Below, piece after piece: positions 45,405 through 53,125 of a stretch of DNA of 64,000 nt (positions are counted from its first letter, which is position 1; the number at the start of each line of letters is the position of its first letter). Source of the DNA: Ichthyophis bannanicus (lineage: Eukaryota; Chordata; Amphibia; Gymnophiona; Ichthyophiidae). A program made the position numbers and the translations under genes. The notes below the pieces were generated by a model. The model was not told where the DNA came from. It searched no databases and saw only the letters and a program-made list of their open reading frames with translations. The stretch is taken from NCBI GenBank assembly GCA_033557465.1, contig CM066039.1, positions 397,005,440 through 397,069,439 on the forward strand, read 5' to 3'.

Positions 45405-46475
45405 TTCATTTATTTTTCATTTATTTAAGATTTGATATACTGCTTAATGTGTGTACAGCAAAGCGATTTACAGTAGAATACAATAAAAACTGAAGCAGAA
45501 AATGAAAATAATGCCGGTATGTATGGGACAGAAGGGAAAATGAGACCTGACAAGGCAGGACTGGAGGATGGTGGTGATGGAGGAGGGTGGGGGGTGCAGA
45601 TAGGAAGCATAAGGAAGTTAACTGAGGGAGTCCAGTGGGAGGTCAAAAACTGTGCAGAAAAGGTGGGTTTTAAGTTAGGCTTTGAACTTTGTAGAAGAAG
45701 ACTCTAACCAGAGATGTGGAGGAAGATTATTCCAAAGGGAGGGTCTGAGGAAATAAAATACTGAATGGCGAGAAGATTGAAAATGGGCAGGCGAGGGTAG
45801 GAAAAGATGGTTGATATGAATTGCACAGAGCATTCTAGGACAGGCGGAATAAGGGAGGACGCTAAGTAATCTGGGGAACCAGTATTAAGTGTTTTTAGGG
45901 ACCTGATTGAGAATCTTGTAATGAACATAGGATGGTACAGGAAGCCAGTGTAAACGGATAAGGAGGGGGTGATGTAATCAAATCTAGATGCGTGAAAAAT
46001 TACTCTGGCTGCAGTGGGCTGAATAAGTTGAAGGCGCTATAGAAAATATTGAGGGAGGTTGGCAAGTTCTACATTACAATAGTCAAGTCTAGATAGAATG
46101 AGAGAGAACAAGAGTGGTTAAGACAGGGGTGGGCAGAAGAGAACAGACTACTCTAATATGACGAAGAAAGAAAAAATGAGCATTGGATGTTTTGGGTGAT
46201 GTGATCATGGAAAGAGAGTGAAGAATCCAACGTGACCCCAAGTTAGTTAAAAGATGATGTGAGACAAATAGGTGACCCATCAAGAACAGGGGAAACAGAA
46301 GGGGAGGGGTAGTAGGACCAGTGAGCCAGGCTGTGGTAGTTTTCAAAGAGTTAAGTAGAAGGTGATTGGTAGACAACTAGGCCGCAACACGAGTGAGGCA
46401 TGTATTCAAGGGGGAGAGATCCGGCAGAGATGGGCCCATGTGAAATAGAAGAAGGTTGTCTGCATAAAAGTCCTC
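45405..46475 (-). mobile_element. L2-type LINE 3' part, degenerate
   Basis: Minus-strand readings at 45704-45928 and 46089-46376 correspond to the L2 C-terminal and late RT regions, including 'LFVSHHLLTNLGSRWILHSL'. The tail region starts with TTATTTAAGATTTGATATACTGC near 45420. No intact frame. Confidence 0.6.
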
Positions 46476-46479
46476 TTTA

Positions 46480-47244
46480 ATAATCGTTTATGAACCTTTC
46501 CTCCAGGAACTTGTCCAAATCTTTCTTAAACCCAGCTTTACTACATCCTCTGGTAACAAATTCCAGAGTTTGATTACGCATTGAGTGAAAAAATATTTTC
46601 TCTTATTACTCTTAAATGGGTTACATTGTAGCTTCATTGCATGTCCCCTAATCTTTCTGCTTTATGATGGAGTAAACAACCGATCTAGGTTTACCCCTTT
46701 TACTCCATCAATTTATAGACCTCTATTATATCTCCCCTCAGCCGTCTCTTTTCAAAGTTGAAGAGCCCTAACCTTTTTAGCCTATCTTCATAGGGGTATC
46801 CTTCCATCCCTTTTACCATTTTGGTGGCTCTTCTCCTTACCTTTTCTAATTCGGCTATATCCTTTTTTTTTTTTTTTTTTTTTTGATATGGTGACCAAAA
46901 TTGCACACAATATTCAAGGTGCGGTCGTACCATGGAACGATGCAGAGACATAATAATATTGTTTGTTTTATTCTCCTTTCCTTTCCTTATGATACCTAGC
47001 ATAAGAACATAACATAAGATATGCCATACTGGGTCAGACCAAGGTCCATCAAGCCCAGTATTCTGTTTCCAACAGTGGCCAATCTAGGTCATATGTACCT
47101 AGCAGTTTCCCCAAGAGACACAAGTTCCACAATGCTTGTACTGGGTCAAGCATTGATATCAAGCATTCTATTTGCTCTCTTGGCTGCCTCTGCACACTGG
47201 GCAGAGGGTTTCAGTGTATTATCCACGATGACACCTAAATCTTT
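46480..47244 (-). mobile_element. CR1 LINE fragment, left part of the DIRS host
   Basis: Minus frame 46700-47002 reads 'MVRPHLEYCVQFWSPY' and 'VRRRATKMVKGMEGYPYEDR', interrupted by a homopolymer (46863-46884). A separate CR1 tail (46996-47165) is nested. The copy continues after the DIRS at 52913-53035. Confidence 0.85.
46996..47165 (-). mobile_element. CR1 3' tail nested in CR1
   Basis: A 170-bp tail ('CATAACATAAGATATGCCAT') inside the host CR1 coding region. The host word AGCAT occurs on both sides (CTAGCAT and CAAGCATTC), a likely short target duplication. Confidence 0.7.
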
Positions 47245-47409
47245 ATCTCCAGGAACAAGCAGGAATGAGTCTTCACATATGGGTACGTCGGTACCGACGG
47301 AGCCTGCGCGGGAACGCTCCCCAGCTTCCCAAAAAGGAAAGCTTTTGGGAGCATCCCACAGCGCCTGCGTGCTGCCTTCCCGCCTTTCCTAACCGCCTCT
47401 CCCCAGTTC
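47245..47409 (+). repeat. DIRS left inverted terminal repeat
   Basis: Complementary to 52722-52885. It contains GTCGGTACCGAC, itself a palindrome, and 'GAAAGCTTTTGGGAGCATCC'. Near-perfect pairing along 165 bp. Confidence 0.9.
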
Positions 47410-47630
47410 TTCTTTTCCGCGGAGCCAGCAGGTCGTGTTCCTGTCACCGCTGAAGAAGTTCTTTGTTTTATTTTATTTCTTTGGTCGCGCGTCTGCCTTC
47501 CCCGACGTCGGACCGGTACCGCCTGTCTTTCTTTCTTTTCTTATAAAAAAAAAAAAAAAAGAACATATTTTTCCCTCACTTAGTGTGTTTTTCCTCTTTT
47601 GGGCCTTAGGCCTCACGAGAAATTTTCCTC

Positions 47631-49481
47631 ATGGAAAAACCAGCCTCCGGGTTTAAAAAATGCACTAAGTGCAGCGGTACTATTTCTGTCACCGACACCC
47701 ATGAATGGTGTCTTAAATGTTTGGGTCCTGACCACTCCATTTTGGATTGTTCGTCCTGCTCCTTGATGTCTAAACGAGGTTTACAGAACCGAGCAGCTAA
47801 GCTCCATGTGCTGTTTCCCTCTGATGCAGCTTCAGTGGCATCGACGTCTTCCAGGGCTTCTACTTCCTCTCATGGATCTCAGGTAACCAAACATAAATCC
47901 AGCCGGTCCTCGAAGGGTAGATCTCCTTCCAAGCATCGAGATGCCTCCGGGCTTGCCCTCGAGGATCCTGCACTGGCAAAACAACCCCGGTGGGAAGCTC
48001 CGGCTTCCAAAGCTCCACCTATGGGGTTACAGGTTGACATCGATGGCACGGCCTCGACCGATCACCTGTTAGAATGCTCTGGGGTACCGGCGCAACCTTC
48101 CGGTACCGAATTCCAGGCATTCATGGCGTCGATGGATCAGAATGTTCTATCCATGCAGCAGGCTATCACGGCCTTCATTCAAGCTGCGACGCCACTGATA
48201 CCACAACAAACTCCGTTGTCGGTATCGGCTCCGGTACCGGCACCAGTGTCGGTACCGGTACTGACTGCATCGACATCGACCAGGATGCCGACTGCAGCGG
48301 TTCCCTGTCCAAGGATGCCCATCGGTACTGAACCGGTCCCGATGACGCCCGATGTCGATACCGCTCGATACGCGTATCGAGCTTTGGAAGAGCACCCTGA
48401 CAGTCGATACTTTGATTCCTCCGAAGATTCTGATGCATCGGAGGAGTCTGCTGAAGTATCCATAGCCCTTCCTGAAGAGCCTTCTCCAAAAAGAAGAATG
48501 TCTCCTCCAGAGGACTTGTCCTTTCAAGACTTCATAAGAGAAGTGGCTAAAGGGCTCTCTATTTCAGTAACCTCTGAATCAGAGCCTAGAGCTAAAAAAT
48601 TGGATATTTTAGGTTATTCTAAGGCTCCTAAGGAGGCAGTCACCTTGCCAATTCATGAGATTCTTTATGATCACATGATTGACTTATGGGAGACTCCTCT
48701 CACTATCTCTCCTCATTCTCGTAGATTGGACACTATGTACCATGTCCCTCCTTGTCCTGGGTTTCATAAAACATAGCTTCCTCACCATTCTAATTTGGTG
48801 GCGTCAGCTATGAAAAAGATAAAGAGTGCAAAGAGACACTCATCTGCTCCTCCAGGAAGAGAATGCAGGACCTTGGATGCTTTTGGTAGGAAAATCTTCC
48901 AAGCTAGTATGCTCATTGCCAGAATCAACTCCTATAGTCTTTATATGGGTATGTTTCTGAAAGAAGTTGCAGATAAGCTGCACACTTTCCTCCCTTTTCT
49001 TCCAGAGGATAAAAGGGAAGAATTTCATATTTGGATTAAGCATACTCAAGATATTTCAAAGTTTTCCAACCGTGCAGCTTTTGACTCCTTTGAGGGTGCC
49101 AGCAGGGCTTCGGCCATTGCCATAGCTGCACGCAGAATTGCTTGGCTCCAAGCTTCTGATCTAGAATCTTGGGTCCAGGATGGCTTGGGAAATCTTCCCT
49201 GTACAGGAGAAAACTTGTTTGACAAAGATTGGCAAATAAAAGCCACTCAAATGGATGCAGAAAATTCTGCTTTGGATAGACTTTCAAAGTCAAACTCCAT
49301 TCCTGCCAAGAAAAAACCTTTCAAGAAGTCTTTTTTCAAGAAAGGCAGATTCCATCCTGCTTCTGGCCAACAATCATCTACAGGTCGTTTTGCTGCTAAA
49401 CGTCAGCAACCCAAACAGGCCAGGCCTAAGCCTACAGGGGCTGCTGCAACTCAGCAGACCCAGCCTCCTCAGGGTTTTTGA
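47631..49481 (+). CDS. DIRS gag-like protein, interrupted by one amber codon
   Basis: One reading frame from ATG 47631 to TGA 49479-49481 (617 codons), broken only by TAG at 48774-48776. Residues about 10-45 form a Cys/His block (CTKC, HEWCLKCLGPDH, CSSC) that may bind metal. A Ser-rich basic segment, a Pro/Val-rich low-complexity centre (about residues 180-230), an acidic stretch and the conserved 'RMSPPEDLSFQDFI' block follow. After the stop, an alpha-helical C-terminal half ends in a Lys/Gln-rich tail. Homologues in such elements act as structural RNA-binding protein; this role is inferred from gene order. The second copy has a Gln codon at the stop position. It overlaps the RT frame by 227 bp. 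Confidence 0.85.
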
Positions 49482-51396
49482 CTTGATGCTAGAGAACGTA
49501 GACTTTCTGGCTCTGAAACAGCCAGAGCCTCTCACCATTCCAGGAAGGTTAGCTCATTTTGCTCCCAGATGGGAGCAAATTACAGCGGAGCAGTGGACCC
49601 TCTCCATCATAAGGGAGGGCTACAAGCTTCATTTCTCAAACCTTCCTCCTCACACCATGGTGAGACATTTCAATTCTCCAACATCTCTCCTCGACCTTCT
49701 AGGTCAGGAGGTGGCTGCCCTTCTTGCCCAAGGGGCAATAGAAGAAGTACCTCTTCAACAAGGGTCAGGGTTTTACTCCCCCTACTTTCTGATCCCAAAG
49801 AAAACAGGGGGCTACAGACCCATATTAGATCTCAGAGAATTGAACAAATTTCTGTGCAAGGAGAAATTCAAGATGCTTTCTCTGGGCACTCTCCTTCCAT
49901 ACCTTCAGAGTCAGGATTGGCTTTGTTCTCTAGATTTCAAGGATGCGTACACACATGTCCTCATCCATCCATCTCACAGAAGGTTCCTCCGTTTTCTTTT
50001 CCAAGGAAAGCATTACCAATACAGGGTGCTTCCTTTCGGTCTGGCCTCTGCTCCAAGAGTGTTCACCAAATGCATGGCAGTAGTAGCTGCATTTCTACGC
50101 ACTCTGGGAACATTTGTATTCCCATACCTGGACGACTGGCTCATCCGAGCTCTATCTCAGTCAGAGGCCCAGACTTCCCTGGACTGCACAAGGCACATTC
50201 TGCAGTATCTGGGACTTGTGGTAAACCTCCCAAAGTCCCAGCTCACCCCTACTCAGTCCCTAGAGTTCATAGGGGCCTGGCTGGATACTACCACTGCAAG
50301 GGCCTATCTTCCTCAGGCCCGTTGCCTACGCCTAGTGCAGTTAGCCTCCCAGATTCAGTCAAAGAGCCATTTAACTGCCCAGGAGATGCTACAACTGCTA
50401 GGCCACATGGCATCCACAGTGCATGTGGTACCCTATGCTCGCCTTCACATGAGAGCAGCTCAATGGACTTTGTCCACCCAATGGACTCAAGCATCAGGAG
50501 CTCTCTCAGACCAAATAGCAACCTCCAGGCGCCTCTTTTGGTCTCTCCAGTGGTGGATGTCCACCCAAAATCTGTTGCTGGGGTCCCCCTTCCAACAGTT
50601 GTTGCCCCAGGCAACCCTCACAACAGATGCCTCCCAAACAGGTTGGGGAGCTCATCTACAAGACCTCGCCACTCAGGGCACTTGGTCTACACAGGAGACC
50701 TCTCTACATATCAACCACTTGGAGCTCCGAGCAGTTTTTCTAGCTCTCAAGGTCTTCCATACCCCGCTCAGCTACAAGACAGTCCTCATTCATATGGACA
50801 ATCAGGTAGCCATGTTTTACATAAACAAGCAAGGAGGAACTGGCTCTCTGTCGCTTTGCAACGAAGCTTTAAGATTGTGGGCCTTCGCCAGAGAGCATCA
50901 AATCCATCTACTGGCCGTATACCTTCCAGGAATCCAAAACTCTTGGGCAGACAGTCAAGTTCTGCTTCCACACGAATGGTCCCTGCACATGGACCAAGTA
51001 CTCAGAATCTTTCAAGAGTGGGGAACTCCGGACATAGACCTCTTTGCAAGTCCGTGGAATGCCAAACTTCCCCGGTTCTGTTCCAGAATTCTGTGTCAGG
51101 GAGTTCAGGCCAAGGATGCCTTCCTCCTTCACTGGGGTCAAGACTTCCTGTATGCCTTTCCACCCATTCCCTTAATTCCCAAGGCTCTGTTCAAGCTCCA
51201 GAGGGATCAAGGATCCATGATCCTCATAGCTCCACGCTGGCCACGCCAAGTGTGGTACCCTCTACTTCTACATCTCTCTCAAGCTCCCTCCCTAGACTTA
51301 GGAGCTGCTCCAGACCTTCTGTCCCAGGAGGAGGGGACTTTGTGGCACCCAAACCCCAAGTCCCTTCACCTCAGAGCTTGGTTGCTGAAGGCCTAG
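49255..51396 (+). CDS. DIRS reverse transcriptase-RNase H-methylase-like polyprotein
   Basis: Open for 713 codons; the first ATG (49255) lies inside gag, and homology to other copies is clear from about residue 80. RT fingers include 'GFYSPYFLIPKKTGGYRPIL', then 'LCSLDFKDAYTHVLIHPSHR' (motif A), 'VLPFGLASAPRVF' (motif B) and YLDD at residues 291-294 (50125-50136). RNase H starts near residue 457 (TTDASQTGWG), with a LELRAV helix and MDNQVA. The C-terminal part (about 590-700) has PDIDLFASPWNA, FPPIPLI and IAPRWPRQ, the methyltransferase-like domain of DIRS elements, although the family's catalytic DPPY/NPPY-type box reads FPPI here. The product copies element RNA to DNA. The frame looks intact. 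Confidence 0.92.
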   Translation: MQKILLWIDFQSQTPFLPRKNLSRSLFSRKADSILLLANNHLQVVLLLNVSNPNRPGLSLQGLLQLSRPSLLRVFDLMLENVDFLALKQPEPLTIPGRLAHFAPRWEQITAEQWTLSIIREGYKLHFSNLPPHTMVRHFNSPTSLLDLLGQEVAALLAQGAIEEVPLQQGSGFYSPYFLIPKKTGGYRPILDLRELNKFLCKEKFKMLSLGTLLPYLQSQDWLCSLDFKDAYTHVLIHPSHRRFLRFLFQGKHYQYRVLPFGLASAPRVFTKCMAVVAAFLRTLGTFVFPYLDDWLIRALSQSEAQTSLDCTRHILQYLGLVVNLPKSQLTPTQSLEFIGAWLDTTTARAYLPQARCLRLVQLASQIQSKSHLTAQEMLQLLGHMASTVHVVPYARLHMRAAQWTLSTQWTQASGALSDQIATSRRLFWSLQWWMSTQNLLLGSPFQQLLPQATLTTDASQTGWGAHLQDLATQGTWSTQETSLHINHLELRAVFLALKVFHTPLSYKTVLIHMDNQVAMFYINKQGGTGSLSLCNEALRLWAFAREHQIHLLAVYLPGIQNSWADSQVLLPHEWSLHMDQVLRIFQEWGTPDIDLFASPWNAKLPRFCSRILCQGVQAKDAFLLHWGQDFLYAFPPIPLIPKALFKLQRDQGSMILIAPRWPRQVWYPLLLHLSQAPSLDLGAAPDLLSQEEGTLWHPNPKSLHLRAWLLKA

Positions 51397-51533
51397 ACCT
51401 TCAAGGTTGGAATCTTTCTCAGCAGGTGAAGGATATCCTCCATGCTTCCAGAAACCTTCTACTAGACGTTCCTATGCTTTTAAATGGAAAAGGTTTTCCA
51501 TTTGGTGTACTGAGAAGGGTCTTGACCCTCTAG
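49569..51533 (+). CDS. Long overlapping frame leading into the recombinase
   Basis: A 654-codon stop-free frame, shifted relative to RT, covering most of RT, RNase H and the methylase-like region. It begins at ATG 49569. Its last about 30 codons (NLSQQVKDILHASR) form the recombinase N-terminus, as shown by the second copy, where the same frame reads straight to ASSKPATRR. The upstream part is rich in Ser, Pro, Gly and His with no domain. DIRS elements are known for overlap of recombinase and RT genes. The 3' part is therefore probably coding; the rest may be an extension or a codon-bias artefact. Confidence 0.45.
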   Translation: MGANYSGAVDPLHHKGGLQASFLKPSSSHHGETFQFSNISPRPSRSGGGCPSCPRGNRRSTSSTRVRVLLPLLSDPKENRGLQTHIRSQRIEQISVQGEIQDAFSGHSPSIPSESGLALFSRFQGCVHTCPHPSISQKVPPFSFPRKALPIQGASFRSGLCSKSVHQMHGSSSCISTHSGNICIPIPGRLAHPSSISVRGPDFPGLHKAHSAVSGTCGKPPKVPAHPYSVPRVHRGLAGYYHCKGLSSSGPLPTPSAVSLPDSVKEPFNCPGDATTARPHGIHSACGTLCSPSHESSSMDFVHPMDSSIRSSLRPNSNLQAPLLVSPVVDVHPKSVAGVPLPTVVAPGNPHNRCLPNRLGSSSTRPRHSGHLVYTGDLSTYQPLGAPSSFSSSQGLPYPAQLQDSPHSYGQSGSHVLHKQARRNWLSVALQRSFKIVGLRQRASNPSTGRIPSRNPKLLGRQSSSASTRMVPAHGPSTQNLSRVGNSGHRPLCKSVECQTSPVLFQNSVSGSSGQGCLPPSLGSRLPVCLSTHSLNSQGSVQAPEGSRIHDPHSSTLATPSVVPSTSTSLSSSLPRLRSCSRPSVPGGGDFVAPKPQVPSPQSLVAEGLDLQGWNLSQQVKDILHASRNLLLDVPMLLNGKGFPFGVLRRVLTL

Positions 51534-52429
51534 CACTACCTTTGAATTCTCTATTGGAATATCTCCTGCATCTCTCCAATGCAGGCCTTAAGACAAATTC
51601 AGTAAGGGTCCATTTGAGTGCTATTGCAGCATCCCTTAAGCCTATCAATGGACAGCCTATCTCCTCTCATCCTCTTATTGCAAGATTCATGAGAGGCCTA
51701 ACTTTAACTAAACCTCCCATTAGGCCTCCTCCGGTGGCATGGGACTTAAATTTGGTTCTTGGTCAGCTTATGAAGCCACCTTTTGAACCTTTAGCCACCA
51801 CCTCCTTGAAATTTCTTTCCTGGAAGGTTTTCCTCATTGCAGTCACCTCAGCTCGCCGCATCAGTGAACTGCAGGCCTTAGTGGCTAATCCACCTTATAC
51901 AAGGTTTCATCATGATAAGGTAGTCCTTAGGACCAATCCACACTTTATGCCTAAAGTGGTCTCACCTTTTCATCTTAATCAAGAGGTATATTTACCTGTC
52001 TTTTTTCCAGGTCCTCATGCATCAAGTGCAGAGAGGAATCTTCATACCCTGGATTGTAAGAGAGCTTTTGCCTTTTACTTACAAAGGACACAGCAACATA
52101 GAAAGTCTTCTCAACTCTTTGTTGCCTTTGATCCCTCTCATTTGGGACTTCCAGTCTCTAAGAGGACACTGTCCAATTCGATTGCTCAGTGTATTTATTT
52201 CGCCTACCAGAGTAAGAACCTTTCTCTGGAGGGCCATGTCACAGCTCATAATGTGAGGGCCATGGCCACCTCTATGGCTCATCTAAATTCTGTGTCCATC
52301 GACCAGATCTGTCGAGCGGCCACCTGGGCCTCGGTTCATACCTTCACAGCCCATTACTGTTTGGACAAGGACTCCTGCCGGGATGCCTTGTTTGGTCAGG
52401 CTGTTCTCAAACACCTGTTCCATGCTTAA
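51389..52429 (+). CDS. DIRS tyrosine recombinase (YR)
   Basis: The open frame after TGA 51386-51388 runs to TAA at 52427-52429. There is no ATG before about 51689, and the first recombinase-like residues (KPSTRRSYAFKWKRF) start near 51455. The true N-terminus lies in the overlapping frame, and a one-base loss near 51452-51455 separates the two. Catalytic residues, numbered from TTG 51407: Arg about 150-151 (TSARRISELQAL), His281 and Arg284 (AHNVR), Tyr317 (HTFTAHYCLD). These fit the R-HxxR-Y set. The enzyme integrates circular DIRS DNA. A conserved core with a broken start suggests recent inactivation. Confidence 0.88.
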   Translation, partial: RPRPSRLESFSAGEGYPPCFQKPSTRRSYAFKWKRFSIWCTEKGLDPLALPLNSLLEYLLHLSNAGLKTNSVRVHLSAIAASLKPINGQPISSHPLIARFMRGLTLTKPPIRPPPVAWDLNLVLGQLMKPPFEPLATTSLKFLSWKVFLIAVTSARRISELQALVANPPYTRFHHDKVVLRTNPHFMPKVVSPFHLNQEVYLPVFFPGPHASSAERNLHTLDCKRAFAFYLQRTQQHRKSSQLFVAFDPSHLGLPVSKRTLSNSIAQCIYFAYQSKNLSLEGHVTAHNVRAMATSMAHLNSVSIDQICRAATWASVHTFTAHYCLDKDSCRDALFGQAVLKHLFHA

Positions 52430-52543
52430 TCAACTCCTGCCCTCCTTCCCTGGATGGATGCCTGAGATCCATAGGAGGAGATAGAGCCCTTCCCAGGGTC
52501 TCATAACCGTGGGGATCTCCCAGGCATCTCTAGCTAGGGAGTC

Positions 52544-52641
52544 CCCATATGTGAAGACTCATTCCTGCTTGTTCCTGGAGATAGCACAGTTACTTACCTG
52601 TAACAGGTGATCTCTGGGAACAGCAGGAATAAGTCTTCACA
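52544..52641 (+). repeat. DIRS internal complementary region
   Basis: 52544-52583 is complementary to the left end (47245-47284). 52584-52641 (with TTACCTGTAACAGGTGAT) is complementary to the right end (52860-52912). The point where both meet defines element ends ...GTGCT and ATCTCC..., as in the circle-junction template model for DIRS replication. Confidence 0.9.
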
Positions 52642-52721
52642 ACCCACCCACCTCCCCTAGGAGTTGTATCTCTCTATCTATTTTTTCCTTTCCTCTCTCT
52701 CTTTGTCTCAGCTTAAAACTC

Positions 52722-52912
52722 GAACTGGTGAGAGGCGGTTAGGAAAGGCGGGAAGGCAGCGCGCATGCGCTGTGGGATGCTCCCAAAAGCTTTCCTTTTT
52801 GGGAAGCTGGGGAGCGTTCCCATGCAGGCTCTGTCGGTACCGACGTACCCATATGTGAAGACTTATTCCTGCTGTTCCCAGAGATCACCTGTTACAGGTA
52901 AGTAACTGTGCT
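52722..52912 (+). repeat. DIRS right inverted terminal repeat with extension
   Basis: The first about 164 bases mirror the left repeat. The last about 27 bases (containing ACCTGTTACAGGT) have no counterpart in the left repeat but do in the internal region. The same end occurs at 1-46 and 34224-34259. Confidence 0.9.
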
Positions 52913-53035
52913 TTCCTGGGTGGTGGTTCCTAATGTAGAACCTTGCATTGTATAACCGCAGTTTGGGTTGTTCTTTCCTAGATGCATAATTTTGCACTTG
53001 GCAGATGAAATTTAATGTGGACATTTGATGTACAG
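52913..53035 (-). mobile_element. CR1 host, right part
   Basis: 'TTCCTGGGTGGTGGTTCCTA' and 'GTTTGGGTTGTTCTTTCCTA' continue the CR1 broken at 47244. Compare 1514-1570, where the equivalent CR1 has ATCTTTTTCCTGG uninterrupted. Confidence 0.85.
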
Positions 53036-53125
53036 TCTTCGAATTTATCAAGGTACTTTAGCAATTTTTCACAATCCACTCTTGTCTTTAGGTGATTTTC
53101 TATATTTTATGAATGAAGTGGAGAT

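Larger units (their letters stand above)
47245..52912 (+). mobile_element. DIRS tyrosine-recombinase retrotransposon, best-preserved copy
   Basis: A 5.67-kb element: left inverted repeat, gag, RT/RNase H/methylase-like, recombinase, internal complementary region and right inverted repeat. It lies in a CR1 with flanks ATCTTT / TTCCTGG and no target duplication, as expected for recombinase-mediated integration of a circular intermediate. All catalytic motifs examined are present. Visible lesions are an amber codon in gag and a one-base frame break at the recombinase N-terminus. It is probably the youngest DIRS in the window, and probably inactive as it stands. Confidence 0.95.

Noticed and set aside
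48074..48527. Overlapping frames on both strands in the gag centre (Gly/Thr or Arg/Tyr repeats)
   Set aside because: By-products of the GGTACCGGTA-type low-complexity DNA encoding the Pro/Val repeat of gag.
50288..51141. Minus-strand frames opposite RT and RNase H
   Set aside because: Shadow frames of the RT gene; no conserved motif and no initiation context.
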